Shown in pieces: positions 1-10,846 of a stretch of DNA of 64,000 bases. The position numbers were made by a program, and so were the translations under genes. How positions within the stretch are numbered: the first letter of the stretch is position 1; each line of letters opens with the position of its first letter. The notes below the pieces were generated by a model. The model searched no databases. It had not been told where the DNA came from and was given only the letters and a program-made list of their open reading frames with translations. Source of the DNA: Phytophthora hibernalis (taxonomy: Eukaryota; Oomycota; Peronosporomycetes; Peronosporales; Peronosporaceae). The stretch is from the NCBI GenBank assembly GCA_012656075.1, contig JAAKBF010000019.1, positions 62,001-126,000 on the forward strand. Direction: 5' to 3'.

Positions 1-46
1 GGCCATTGCCGCTGTCGCCCCAGCGCGTGCTTCAACCCATTGGCGT

Positions 47-717
47 CTACCGATGGTGCTGGAGCAGGTGGCGCTTCCGTGCGCCGAACGACTTGACGCC
101 GCGCTCATTTTCGTAAGTCGGCAGCGCCGGGTCGCTGTCCACCTTCTTCAACGTCCTGCTGGGTACAACAGGCGCGTGCCCCATGATGGAGAGTCGCGAC
201 AGCTGCGCCGGTCGCTTCGGACTGGACGCCATCGTCGATACGGCCGCTGTCTGCAGCACGTCGGCAAAGGTGCGAACTGTTTCGCCGTCCTTGTCGACGA
301 CCTCCCAGTCGTCCTGGATCACGACCCACGCGTCGGTGCCGCTGCTGCCGGCCACCGCCACCTCGCTCCAGTCCTCCTCGTCCGCCAGCTCCGAGGCGGC
401 GTCGTCGTCCGCGTGCAGGTCCACGAACAATAGCTCCGTGGGCTCCTGTGTGTGAGCAGTCACTGGCTCCTGTGCGAGGTCGCCCAGCATGGCCGCCGCC
501 ACGTCCTCGCGGTAGTTGGCAGCCACCAGCACGTCGCGGCGCACGTCCACGGCCACCGAGGGAAGAACTCGCCCAGCACGCGCAGCTTCTGCTTGCTGGC
601 TGTCGTATCGATGGGGCGCACGCGCCGTGACAGCGTCTCCATGATCTCCATCTCGTCCGTGAGCCAGCGCTTGGCCGCCCGCATAGTTGAGCTCTTGCGT
701 GCGTAGCGACTCGCCAT
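47..717 (-). CDS. CUE/UBA-like small protein with one frame break
   Basis: A protein of about 220 residues starts at the ATG at 717 (MASRYARKSS) and ends at a TAG at 47. Two overlapping frames are needed. The first runs to about 562, where a single missing base moves reading into the second, which continues to the stop. Across the junction the text reads LGEFLPSVAVDVRRDVL followed by an alanine-rich helix, which resembles a CUE or UBA ubiquitin-binding three-helix fold. The middle is acidic (DLHADDDAASELADEEDW) and the tail is basic. CUE domains bind ubiquitin; a ubiquitin-related role is only an inference from a weak match. No membrane segment or signal peptide is visible. Confidence 0.45.
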
Positions 718-1271
718 GTCTGTTTATATGGGTGCCTGTGTACTGTAGTGAAGTGCGGCCTGCAGGGTCAAATTGAGAATGAGCAGCTCCGGCAACCGGC
801 GCGATTCTTGCGGTTGGGGCGATACATTCCACGTGAAAAGGCGCAGAACTGAGAACGCCTACGTCGCGCGCGTCACCGATTCAGATTTGATTTGAGGGGG
901 AATACGAAATGGCAGGCAATTTTCGAGCCACGCCTTGCATTTGCACTTATACGTTTTGGAAGGAAGTGTTTGCGAAACCATCTGTAGCGTCAAACGTGGG
1001 CCTTTAACGCGGTAATAATGACCCCTTTGGTATAATAATGCAACTTGCAAGTGCTGGTCAATGCTGTCCGTGTCCGTCGGACAACCGGGCTCCGACGGCG
1101 TGAGGGCTTCACGGCGGCCTTCACTCACCACGTCGCCGGACAAGGCGGTGAGTGGGGTTCGGCAAGTCCAGTGGCTGTCGCCCAAACGTTGTCGTCACGC
1201 ATCTTCAACGACCATCATTAGGGTGATGGCGTCCACCTTCGTGCAACCTCCACAAGATCTTCAAGCGTCGC
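718..1271. other. Intergenic, divergent promoter region
   Basis: This lies between the start of the minus-strand CUE-like gene and the plus-strand GDAP2-like gene. Open frames are short and their translations lack recognisable domains. It probably holds both promoters; no specific element was identified. Confidence 0.4.
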
Positions 1272-2979
1272 ATGCCATCAATCCGGTCTCCGACAACAAT
1301 GGAGGGATCCGTGGCGTGGGAGTCCGTGCCGCTCTGGGACAGCACCACCGCGCCCTCATCCACTGATATGGTGCAGGACCCGCTCTCCGCCCTGGATGCT
1401 CCGCCATTCGCCGTTAGCCCGTCGTTGAACGCCAAGATCTCGCTCTGGCGCGGCCCGCTTCACCGCCTCCGGGTCGACGCCGTCGTCCACTCCACGTGCG
1501 AGTCCATGCGCGATAGCGACGGCGAGTTCGCCAGGCTGCTCAAGGCCGCAGGTCCGGAGATTGCCGTCGAGTGCAACGCAGCCGGTGCGTGTCGTACGGG
1601 GACGCTGTGCTCACGCGGGGCTGCCAGCTGCCGGCCAAGTTCATCCTGCACACTGTGGGGCCGCGCTACTTGCCCAAATACAGGAACGCGGCGGAGCACG
1701 CACTGCACTCCAGCTACCGCAGTGTTCTGACAGTCGCGAGGGAGAACGGTTTGCGCTCGGTAGCGCTCGGATGCATCTACACTCTGCGCAAAGGGTATCC
1801 GAGAGAGGAGGCCGCGCATATTGCGGTGAGGACTGCGCGGCGCTACCTCGAGCACTACGCCGACAGTTTTGATCTCGTTATTTTCTGCGTTGATTCGCTG
1901 GCAGACATGATTGTGTATGAGAGAGTGCTCCCGCTGTACTTCCCGCGGACGATGGAGGAGCAGCGAAAGTCGCAGGAGGAGCTGGCAACTCGAGATCTCG
2001 GTTCGTATCTGGTTTTGAAGAGAATAATGTTGATTGAGGTAAGTTTTTGAACTGCACAGTGTTCTGTTGCAGGTAACAGCTTTGGTGAGCCGATCATTGC
2101 GGAACGCAAGATTCGAATCGGCGATCTCAGCGGTGCATCCATTGCCGATGCGGAGCACTGCTGTAACCAGCATGAATTCGAGAGAGGCAAGGAAGAACAG
2201 CCGCATGAAAGCAGTGAACCCGTCTACGATCTCGCAAGCGATGCAGACAATCAAGAAGCAGAGAACGATATCCAGGCATTTCGGGCCATGCTGGCGGATC
2301 CCGATGCGGAACGCCTGCACCGGTTGCAGTTGATGCAGGAGGAACGCCAACGACGAGCGGAGGAGGCTGCAGTCGAACAGCAAAAACGATTCGAGATGGC
2401 TACGGCCAGTACAGCAAAATGGGACCACATCGCAGCGCTACAATGCGCGAAGAAGCAAGATTTTTCTGATCTGAGGGCTCTTGAGTTCTGCTACAGCGGT
2501 GGTGTCGATCTCGCTGGACTTCCTGTAGTAGTCTACCTCGCTGGAAAATTGCGCGTCGAGGGTGTGGACCTAGAACGTGTGTTGCTGTTCGTGCTGTTGA
2601 CGCTGGACTCGCAACGAACAGCTCTTACTGCGACTAACCCGCAGTTCAGTGTGCTCTACGTGCACTCGGATGTGACGGATGACAACCAGCCGCCGACTTC
2701 GTGGCTTAAACGTTTGTTTCGTGTGTTCACGGTCGTGACAACGTATCGAGCCCCGAGCGGTCGCCCCCTGCATAATGAGGGGAGGGCTCGGTCCTTCGCT
2801 TCTTCTACGTGTTGAAGCCATCTTTAGGACTCAAGTTCCAATTGCTTTTATCAAAAGGATACTGCGATGGCGGAGGTTTCTACAATCAAGTAGTGTATCT
2901 GCAGCGCGCAGAAATGCTGGATGTTATTGCTCCGACACTTCATCTACCGTCACGTATCTACACGTACGGCCAGCACTGA
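1272..2979 (+). CDS. GDAP2-like macro domain + CRAL-TRIO protein
   Basis: The protein matches the GDAP2 family in order and content. It has an N-terminal macro domain (LWRGPLHRLRVDAVVHSTCE, CRTG, LPAKFILHTVGPRY, GYPREEAAHIAVRTARRYLE), the motif VLPLYFPRTMEEQ, then RKIRIG, a charged linker, and a C-terminal CRAL-TRIO (Sec14-like) domain (LEFCYSGGVDLAGLPVVVY, FFYVLKPSLGLKFQLLLS) ending IYTYGQH at 2979. Macro domains bind ADP-ribose derivatives and CRAL-TRIO domains bind lipids; the cellular role of GDAP2 is not well defined. An intron of 72 nt (2001-2072) joins RDLG to NSFGEPII. Two frame breaks occur: one G missing in the G-run near 1590 (CRTG/DAVLTRG) and one base near 2790. The start is the ATG at 1272 or an in-frame one at 1299. 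Confidence 0.8.
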
Positions 2980-3296
2980 TATTGCTGTTGTTCAGAATCT
3001 AATGTCTTTGCTTGAATAGGCCCAAAAATGGCGACGACATCCGCAGCTGCGGGAACAGCTCAAGACCCGAGAGCGTATTTCCATAATGTGTTTGCTCCTT
3101 ACGATTTATGTGCGTTGTGCTTTATCGTTTTGTCTGCATGGCTACTGCTGCTTCCACCTCGATGCTTGCTGCACGATCACCACAGTCTGTGCGTCAGAGC
3201 CTGCAACGAGCGTGTCTGACTCGGCATGAACCGCCAGCGCATTCCACGGCTGAAATCCCGACGCAAGCGACTGGACACGGAGGCCTCCCGGTCCTT
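2980..3296. other. Intergenic between convergent genes
   Basis: This is the 3' region between the GDAP2-like gene (plus) and the NUP43 gene (minus). A 63-codon open frame begins at 3028, but it has no homologue that I recognise and is not called. Confidence 0.4.
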
Positions 3297-4737
3297 TCAT
3301 GAGGCCGTTGGAAGCAGCGGGGCGCCGAAGGCGCTCGAACTCTGGTTAAAACCGGCATATCCAGCTTGACGCTCGTACTCGACAGGATCGCGTGGATTCC
3401 GGCCGTGATGGAAATCCCAGCAGTTGACCACGGCGTCATCAGCACCCGTGTACAAATAACGGGGCGAAGCAGTGTGGAGCTTCAGCGCTCGAACGGCACG
3501 CTGGTGGTACGCCTCCGAGCGGAAGGGTGCATCCAGTTTACGGCGATCCCAAAAGCTCACGCGTCCATCGTCAGCGCCTGTGATCAGCAGTTCTGGTCGC
3601 GTCGGGTGCGTCTCGATCGTTGTCAAGATACTCCTTGAGCTGGGACTACGCCGATCGTTCGAAAGTATACCAGGTTGTGAATTAGCACACAGTGAGAGAT
3701 TCCACTCAGACAGACAACGTACTCGGCACAGGTCGTGACAGGGAATTGGTTGTTCGCCGTGAGGTCCCAAATGCGAAGCTGGCTTCCAGGAGTCGAGCTG
3801 CTCACAGCATGTGAAATGATCAGAACACCACAGCAACCAATGCATCAACAGCGCATTCACATCGTACCCAACCGAAGCAACGACGGAATCGCGACCCAGA
3901 AACTTTACCGCATTGATGGGCAGCTTGCTCGTGTCCTTGTTTTCTACAAGCAACGCCACCACACCAATTGTAAGATTTGACACAACATTCTCCATCCATG
4001 TCGTTCGTTCTACCAATCGTCCCAACGCTCGCGGCATCATCCAGTTTCAGCCACGCCAGAGCTCCCCAGCGCTAGCCGTCACAAGACTCGTGCGGTTCTC
4101 GCTGACTTCCAGACACGTCGCCGCAGTTCCTGCAAACACTTGTTCCCATTGTGGCATAGCAAAAGGAGCCAACGGTTTGCCCGCGTCTCCGTCTGTCATG
4201 GCATCGCCAGCACTGGGAGACACGCTGTAGGCGAAGACGCCGCCCGCGGACGACGCACTCAGCAGCAGGTTCTCGCCTCTCGTCGCCACAAACTGCAGCG
4301 CGTTCACATCTCCGGCGTGGTCCGCCTCTGCCAGCGTACTCAGTTCACACGGACGCGCGTCGCTCTCTCCACGTCTGAAAGCACAACCACCAGTCACCAG
4401 TTAGTTAGCCCCATGATATCGTGAATTTCGCCAGTCTCCTAACTGTGCGCACCTAAACTCCTTGCGCAGCTCCCGCTCGTCGTTGGTAGGACGAACTGGC
4501 AGGTGCAGAGCCACGTGGTTGGTCTACAAATCGGCAATAAAAGCAGAGGTTGGTGGACTATTGACACTTCAAGACTGTCTGTGCATGACTCACCTCGTTG
4601 TCCCAGCCACCGGTCGCCACCAGAGGAAGCACCTCGTACTCCTCCTGCAGCGTCTTCGACGCGTAGCGCACGTCGCTCACTACGCACAGAGCCTTGACCT
4701 TCTCGGCCACAAAGTGTCTCGACACGGTGGCGCTCAT
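3297..4737 (-). CDS. NUP43: Nucleoporin Nup43-like WD40 protein
   Basis: This is a WD40 beta-propeller protein of the Nup107-160 (Y) complex of the nuclear pore. Exons fit family landmarks in order: VATGGWDNE at the N-terminus, HAGDVNALQF, SSAGGVFAYSV, INAVKFLGRDSVVASVG, SQLRIWDL, ETHPTRPELLITGADDGRVS, then FWDRRKL and YLYTGADDAVVNCWD. Exons are 4737-4594, 4523-4453, 4374-4014, 3943-3868, 3797-3723 and 3645-3297. The five introns are 70-78 nt, each GT...AG, and each restores the reading frame. One base is missing in exon 3 near 4057 (SAGEL/AWLKLDDA). The start is the ATG at 4737. Length (about 350 residues) is close to the human protein. The nearest intergenic TACATGTA motif is 92 bp upstream. 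Confidence 0.85.
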
Positions 4738-5137
4738 GGTGCTGCTTGCCTCAGGATTTGAGATAGAGACTGAAAAGTGGTGTATCAATTTGAAAAGTAT
4801 CACAGTAGTTGATGTACCAAATGACCGGTACATGTACACTTAAAAGTGCGCGCTGCAATTGTTTTACCATTTTGTTGGCCACGTCAGTGTGACCACGGCG
4901 GCAGACAAGATAACGGTTCCTGTTGATTGTGTGGACGCCTGCCAATCTCTAAGCTCTACCGCCTCCCCAGCACATCAACGCTCTCTTCTCTCTTTTCTCT
5001 ACAATACGACGCGTCCGTTCACCATGTAAACAAGACGGTCTTCGCCAAAATCGCTCCCATTACTGTCCGGCGTTGCGTCGCCGCGTCAACATGCGCAAGC
5101 ACGGAAGCCAATCGACTCAAGCTGCTGGCCACCAGAT
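4738..5137. other. Intergenic, NUP43 promoter / ceramide synthase 3' end
   Basis: No coding potential is recognised here. It contains one ACCGGTACATGTAC motif at 4824-4837. Confidence 0.5.
4829..4836. promoter_or_regulatory. TACATGTA motif upstream of NUP43
   Basis: This is a palindromic 8-mer preceded by ACCGG, 92 bp upstream of the NUP43 start codon. It is one of about 17 copies in the window (see findings). A function is inferred only from recurrence and position. Confidence 0.4.
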
Positions 5138-6193
5138 TTACTCGGCCTTGGGGGCGCGACGACGCCGGGGCTTGCTTGTATCGGTGGCAGACGCCTCCAA
5201 CGACTTCTTCGGCTCTTCATCCTCGGCTTCAACCACATTTTCCTCGCCCTCTGAGTCGCTGCGAATGTCCTTCTCGACGTTGCCGTCGCCCAGTGCCTTG
5301 ATCACCATCTTGACGATTAGGATGCCCCAGTACATGTGCAGCACAAGCAGCAGACACAGGAAGCCAAACCAGACGACCCATACCCAGTACCAAACGGGCG
5401 CGTCGATGCCGCGGAAGCTGCCGGCCTCGAAAATCGGCACGAGGATGTCTCTGTACGCGAACGCATAGGCGCTGTGCAGGATGTTGTATGAGTAGAAGAA
5501 CCAGCGCACGATGAACCACACGAGCGCGAACAGGCCGAAGAAGACGTTGGCCACTGTCTCCCACTGCAGATACACGAACACCTTGGCTGTATTAAAGTAG
5601 TTGGCAGCAGCAAGAGGTCAGACAAAATGTTGCACATAAGTGGTAGAAAACTGCAGATTACCAGTCTCGAGCAGCAGGTCGTTGACGTCGTGGATCATGA
5701 GCACGCAGAGGCCGATCTTGGTGAGGTCAACGTAGTACGAGAAGAGCATGAGCGAGATGGTGGCGGCGTGGTGCACGAGCATCTCAGCGTTATCCTTCCG
5801 CTTGACCGTGTAGTGCTTGTTGGTGAGGTTGAGCATGAAGTCGATGCTCTGGAACCAGAAGCTCAGGTAGATCATGTAGTACCAGCGCTGCATCTCGCTG
5901 GCTACGTGCGGGAAGTCCTTGAAGTACTCCTCCTTGTTGAGGAACCACGTCTCGTGCCAGCCAATGTACAGGCCGAAGAGGTGGAACGCGCCCACCGCCG
6001 CGTTCTTGTACAGCGACTCGCGCATCTTGTCCTCCTTGTCCTTGGTGAGCCAGCCCTTGCGCAGCATGAAGCGCACGCTCGGGCGGATGAGCACCGTGTC
6101 CACCACGAAGTGGTACGCGTACAGGCCGGCCATGGCCATGCCGAAGCGCTTGGCCTCCGCCATGGGGTCGCACTCGGTCAAGAAGCACGGCAT
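5138..6193 (-). CDS. Ceramide synthase (TLC/Lag1 domain)
   Basis: This is a multi-pass ER membrane protein that would N-acylate sphingoid bases with acyl-CoA to make (dihydro)ceramide. The Lag1 signature is complete: LVHHAATISLMLFSYY, then MIHDVNDLLLETA. It has the double histidine and the HDxxD motif that are needed for activity in this family. Several hydrophobic spans follow (VFFGLFALVWFIVRWFFY, VWVVWFGFLCLLLVL). The C-terminal tail is acidic and then basic (DSDSEGEENVVEAEDEE, RRRR), as in many ceramide synthases. One intron of 75 nt (5587-5661) lies inside the motif and splices LLLET to AKVFVYLQW. Exons are 6193-5662 and 5586-5138; no frame break is needed. The start is the ATG at 6193; an in-frame ATG ten codons on is also possible. 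Confidence 0.88.
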
Positions 6194-6957
6194 ACTGGCG
6201 CCAACAGACTTGAGTCTCTACAGAATTGCGCTCGACGCGTGGACTTTCGCACTGAGCCCCCGCCGAACCGCAAAGTTGACTGTGTAACGCACACAGCCTC
6301 GCAGCCAATGAGCGATTTTGAGCGTCATTTCGGCGAATGGGAAGCGGCCTCAAGTGGATCCACTTGGATTCTGTATGTCCCCAGCTGTTTTTAATTTATT
6401 TCGACCAATCGCGACCGGCTCGTGAACCGGGAGCAACAGCAGTGTCTGTCGGTGGTATTTTTAAAATATGTATATAATGTGGTTGTGAATGTTCAGGCAG
6501 ATTCACCGCTGGCCACTTGGATTCACGAGGATCCCTCCCGCCTGTCCATCCGTTGAGCTCCAAAAGCGCAGAGAAATGAGCTGCACCACGATCCAATCAT
6601 GCACTGCCGCGTACGAGTGAGGTGTAGTGCGCTGCGCCGTCGAGAGGTTGCAGAGCGAGGTCGATGTGCACATCTCAACTCGGGCTGGTGGAAGCAACGC
6701 ATGTTGGGTTTTGGGAGAGCAGGAGGCTTGCAAGCTCATCAACTCAAGAGGAAGTGCGGGTGAAAGCTGAGATACATTGTTTCTTTGGCGTGATGAGCGT
6801 CCAGACCGACGGATGCGAAGTGGGCGACAGCACGACCTCACTGTTTTGAGCAGTGGTGGCGCGTGAGCTACGACATGTTGATCAACAGCACAAGTAAAAC
6901 AACGACGCTAGCGTTTGCAGACTCAAAACAATGCTCAAGCTTATTCAAATGTTACGA
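6194..6957. other. Intergenic, no gene recognised
   Basis: This is the upstream region of the ceramide synthase gene and the 3' flank of the symporter gene. It includes an A/T-rich stretch near 6455-6480. Open frames on both strands are short and overlap each other; none has a recognisable domain. Confidence 0.4.
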
Positions 6958-8622
6958 CTACGTCTCAAAGTCGTCGACGTCTTCGTCCTCGATTTGCTCG
7001 GCGATGATGCGAGCCACATACCCGTCACCTACGACGTTGCACACAGTGACAAAGCGACCGAGGAACCAACTGATGGCGACCAGATAGCTGTAGCTTGCGG
7101 GGACCTCTTCGTGCGGATAAATCGTCGTCCAAATGGAGTAGATCATGACGACGCTTGAGTTCGGGATCGGGGCTGTGCCCATGGAGCCCAGCACGGACAA
7201 GAGTAAGATGAGAGTGAGCTGTGTCCAGCCCAGCTGCAGAGTGCCATCGGCTGTGGACACTAAGAACACAAGAGCGCACGGGAAGTAGATGGCAGAGCCG
7301 TTTTTGTGAATTGTGCACCCGATGGTGACCACGAACTGCAATAAACTGCGAGGCACCTCCCGAGTGGACTCCACGCAGCGCAATGTGACGGGCAGACTCA
7401 CGAGTGATGAAGAAGACCCCAACGCAAACATTGCAGCTGGAAGCATGGCGCGCATGAACGGAAACGGGTTCTTTCGCAGCGTCAGCCAGAGCAAGATGGG
7501 GATGAAGACGAGCTCAAATAATATCATGGACAGGATGGTACACAATATTAAGACGCCCACATGTGTTGCAGCATCGCCCAGCATTTCCTGTCCTGACAGC
7601 GATCCAGCCACTAAAGACAGCACAGCGAGTGGGCTCCAGTCGATGGCTTTGCTAATGACGCGGAAGAAGACTTTGTTCATCTGCTTCAGCACGTCGAGCA
7701 GCGGACTACTCTCGCGAGTGCTCGTCTTGACTGCAGCTGCACCAAAGGCGATCGAAAACGTGACCACACTGAGAATCAGTCCTTGCTCGAAGCTTGCGAA
7801 AATATTGGATGGAACAAGCTGGTTCAGGATGTCCGTGATTTGCATGGACACCGTCGTAGCAGAGCTCGCCGTGCCGTCAGTCAGAAGCATCCTCATTGGG
7901 TCGTAGAACTGGAAAAGCGTCGTGCTATTCATTGCAGGTGCCGAGCAAGCGGCTGCACCAGTCGAATTGTACGTCAAAAAGCTACCATTTTCGCACATGA
8001 TACTGAGAAACGCTGACGACGCCTCAGTGACCACGCCAAGTTTGGCGTGTGGGTGGAGGCCGCGCAAAAGCATAGAGATCGCAAGTGACATCGCCGATCC
8101 CAGAAATGACAACCCTGTGAATATGAGTGCTGTGCGAGTGCCGATGATGGACACTTTACCCAGTAGCACGATGTCGGCTACTGTCGTAGACAGACTCGTG
8201 AACACCATCGGAATGACGAAGCACTTGAGCACCTGCAGAAAAACTTTCCCGGGCAGATTCACGAGGCTGCTGACGTCCTCCGAGACGGCTAAGTTCGACA
8301 ACAGGGCACCAAGTACCAGGCCTGCTGCTGCTCCTAGCATGATCTGGGTCGTCGGCTGCCGCAAGAACGCGCATCTGCGAACGTGGTCCGGGTAGACCAC
8401 CTCGGGCTCGACAGGCGTGGTGTGGAACGCGTACGGGTTCTGCTGGTGGCTGAGACCCGACTTGGAGTACCGCGACATGCCTCCGCGTTCGAACATACCC
8501 GTGATGGGGTTGTAGATCTCCTCGCCCTCACTCTCAGTGGGCGAGATCGGGTCCACGTAGCCCGAAGCCACGTGGTTGCCGTTCGATGTGTCGTACAGGA
8601 CGACGCGCGGGCGGTTTGCCAT
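6958..8622 (-). CDS. SLC1/DAACS-family symporter with altered binding site
   Basis: This is a membrane transporter of the dicarboxylate/amino acid:cation symporter (SLC1, GltPh-like) fold, about 554 residues from the ATG at 8622 (MANRPRVVLYD); the frame is open up to 8691. After a cytoplasmic N-terminus of about 90 residues come TM1-TM6 (for example GAAAGLVLGALLSNL and KCFVIPMVFTSL), hairpin HP1 (ALGSSSSLVSLPVTL), TM7 (CTIHKNGSAIY), HP2 (GTAPIPNSSVVMI) and TM8 (FLGRFVTVCNVVGD). Serine-rich HP1 and HP2 are typical. Against GltPh numbering, TM7 NMDGT is HKNGS. In TM8 the positions D390, D394 and R397 are S, G and V, while T398, N401 and D405 remain. Substrate and ion coupling are therefore uncertain. 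There is no intron and no frame break. It is transcribed divergently from the FUN14 gene. Confidence 0.85.
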   Translation of the reverse strand: MANRPRVVLYDTSNGNHVASGYVDPISPTESEGEEIYNPITGMFERGGMSRYSKSGLSHQQNPYAFHTTPVEPEVVYPDHVRRCAFLRQPTTQIMLGAAAGLVLGALLSNLAVSEDVSSLVNLPGKVFLQVLKCFVIPMVFTSLSTTVADIVLLGKVSIIGTRTALIFTGLSFLGSAMSLAISMLLRGLHPHAKLGVVTEASSAFLSIMCENGSFLTYNSTGAAACSAPAMNSTTLFQFYDPMRMLLTDGTASSATTVSMQITDILNQLVPSNIFASFEQGLILSVVTFSIAFGAAAVKTSTRESSPLLDVLKQMNKVFFRVISKAIDWSPLAVLSLVAGSLSGQEMLGDAATHVGVLILCTILSMILFELVFIPILLWLTLRKNPFPFMRAMLPAAMFALGSSSSLVSLPVTLRCVESTREVPRSLLQFVVTIGCTIHKNGSAIYFPCALVFLVSTADGTLQLGWTQLTLILLLSVLGSMGTAPIPNSSVVMIYSIWTTIYPHEEVPASYSYLVAISWFLGRFVTVCNVVGDGYVARIIAEQIEDEDVDDFET

Positions 8623-8974
8623 GGTTGATAGGCTGCAGTGTCTCCCAGCAACAGAAACTGAGTATGCGCGAACTATTCGCAGCGGCAGCACCTTCCCGTG
8701 GCTGAAGTTGAAGTTGTGTTATGTGTCCACACCATCAATGTACATAGCCACGCGAAATTCACAAAAAGAACGCGGGTTGTGCACCTCACAATCACTTCCC
8801 AAGTCCCGACGTCCTGCTGAGATTGTTCGCTCCTTGCATCATGTCGATCCACATGCGCTCGCAGCTCTGTACGTAGCATGTTCTCTTCTTGTATGCACCA
8901 TTATCAGCGCTCTTACTTCCTACCCTGCTGTAGTTCTGATCCGTCCGCAGTCGCTCAAATTCGGCTCGCGCGCC
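8623..8974. other. Shared promoter between divergent genes
   Basis: This is a 352-bp region between the symporter start (minus) and the FUN14-domain start (plus). It should hold both promoters. No specific element is seen. Confidence 0.45.
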
Positions 8975-9605
8975 ATGTCGGCGGCCAAGAAGCTGCCGAG
9001 TCGCGGGCAGGAGGTGGCGCTGCGTCTGCCGACACGTTCGCTCGCTCGCACACCGCAGATCGTCGTTGCCGGCGCCGTGCTGAGTGCGTCCGTGTCGCTG
9101 CTGCTCAAGGAGTCGGCGCTGTGCCAGGGTGCGGCTCTGCTCGGGGCTGCGGTGCGTGATGGACTGCTGCTATGCTGGAAGTGTGCCATCGATCTAACTG
9201 TTGCTATCATAGGACGGACCGCCAGGTAGTGGAGACCCCAAGAAAGACGACCCGGTGGAGAAGATCATTGACGTGGTGATGGCCAACTGCGGCGAGCTCA
9301 CGCTGGCGAGCGGCTTGGGCTTCTGCTCGGGCTACGCACTTAAGCAGGTGGGCAAGGCCGCGGCGGTGGCGGTGGGCCTCGTGTTCATCATAGCGCAGAC
9401 GGCCGCCTACAACGGCTACATCGACATCAAGTGGGGCAAGGTGCAGAAGGACATGATCGCCAAGGTTGACCCCAACGGAGACGGCAAGATCAACAGCCAG
9501 GACGTCAAGCTCTGGTACCGGAAACTGCTCAAGATCATGAAGACCAACCTGCCGTCGTCAGCGGGCTTTTCCAGCGGCTTCGCGCTCGGCATCTACTACT
9601 CGTAG
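8975..9605 (+). CDS. FUN14-domain protein with EF-hand loop
   Basis: The mature reading has 190 residues. Exon 1 is 8975-9151; an intron of 61 nt (9152-9212) follows; exon 2 is 9213-9605. The N-terminus is basic and serine/arginine-rich with one hydrophobic segment (IVVAGAVLSASVSLLL), suggesting organelle, probably outer mitochondrial, targeting. Exon 2 has the FUN14 core: GLGFCSGYALKQVGK, a hydrophobic span, then QTAAYNGYIDIKWGKV, and a final glycine-rich span (GFSSGFALGIYYS). FUN14 proteins such as FUNDC1 act in mitochondrial quality control. Between the two halves sits a canonical 12-residue EF-hand loop (DPNGDGKINSQD), with acidic or oxygen ligands at positions 1, 3, 5, 9 and 12. No obvious LC3-interacting motif is visible at the N-terminus. 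Confidence 0.8.
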
Positions 9606-9733
9606 AGAGATGCGTGAGTTCAAGGAGTGCTTGCGATCCTCTTCGTGGTACTTGTACAGAGAAACAGGCAAGTGTCGGACCATTATTCGTGACAAAAATA
9701 AACATCGCATTGCTACAGAACCTTGTGTCGAAA

Positions 9734-10846
9734 CTACTCGGTGGGGAACGCCTTGGCAAGAAACCCGACGATGATGGAGCGGTCATCCGCGCTGGTGACG
9801 CCCATACTCTTCAGCTCGCGTGAGAAGGCTGGTACACTGCTAATCCCATTGCTGATAAGGTTGAGTCCTAGCGTAGCGTACAGGATGATTTCTGGCCGCG
9901 TGAACGACAAAAACGTTTGCTTGGCCGTATCAGAGCATGTGGGGAAGCAGTCTTGCCACATCTTCTCTCGTAACCGCGACTTTGTGTCATTGTCCGCCAC
10001 CTGAACACAAGCTTGTGTAAGCGCGCGCGCACTCTCAAGTTATCTTTTGTTTGGAGCCGTACCGATACAGGAATGGGCGCAGGTATTTCAGTGCCGTCTT
10101 GTTCTGCCTGTTAGCACAATGCACACACACACGACGCTGCCATCAGCACAGATTCCAGAGCACAGTAGCATGGCTTGCCGAGAAGGGGTGCAGGCCCTAC
10201 CGACAAGCCCACGTGTCGGATCTCGTGGGCACGGAAATGGAACCCCCGCGCAGTCAACTGCGTCTCCTACAGCATGGACAGCACCAGCCAACCAACGATC
10301 ACATCCCAACAGTGGGTATCGTCCCGCAGGTATCTCCATGCCAATGTCATCGTACCGTCGGGTCCTTCTCGATGTAAATCCGGTACGCCTCGTTCGTCCG
10401 TAGACGCGGCGTGTATAGCTTCGTCTTCCACTCCTGCAGCAACGAGCCCAGCCACACCATAACTCAGCAACCAAATATGCCACACAGCCTTCTGCAGTCC
10501 GCACCTCCGTCTCGTCTTCGTCGTAGTCGAACTCAATGGGCGCGATCCACCCTCGCTCCAACAGCCTGGACAGAATGTGTCCCGCCATCCTCGTGCGCGC
10601 CTCACCCACCAGCGTCGTGGCTGTGGCTGTAGCCGTCGGCGCAGTGGACGCGCTGCCGTCCACGACCAGGTCCGCATCGCTGCGCTCACGCTTGGCGGTC
10701 GTCATCTGCGTGGTGAAGAGCTGCACGCCGTCGCGCTCCAGCCACTCACGCAGAACCGTCTCCTCCATGAACTCCATGTCGTTCTCGTCCGACGTCTCCA
10801 GGATGCCGGCGTGCTCCAGCAGCACCACGAACTCGTCCTCGCTCAT
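9734..10846 (-). CDS. Unknown conserved-looking five-exon protein
   Basis: I do not recognise this protein. Five exons join without a frame break: 10846-10505, 10433-10357 (the boundary is near 10356), 10266-10201, 10107-10063 and 10000-9734. The introns are 71, 89, 93 and 62 nt, all GT...AG. The product is about 265 residues. It has an acidic N-terminus (MSEDEFVVLLEHAG), an Ala/Thr-rich linker (STAPTATATATTL), a central part (GWIAPIEFDYDEDETEEW, LRTNEAYRIYIEKDP), and a C-terminal part with cysteines (WQDCFPTCSDTAKQTF) and a hydrophobic stretch (IILYATLGLNLISNG). It is soluble or peripheral at best; no signal peptide is seen. The regular intron set and open phase across all exons argue that it is real. 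Confidence 0.6.

Noticed and set aside
1460..2428. 322-codon minus-strand frame over the GDAP2-like gene
   Set aside because: The plus strand has clear macro-domain and CRAL-TRIO homology with a correct intron; the minus translation has no recognisable content.
3028..3219. 63-codon frame with a hydrophobic stretch between GDAP2-like and NUP43 genes
   Set aside because: No homologue is recognised and it lies between two convergent 3' ends; it could be a tiny membrane protein but the evidence is insufficient.
10047..10403. Plus-strand open frames over the unknown five-exon gene
   Set aside because: The minus-strand exons join in phase through four well-formed introns, so the plus frames are shadows.
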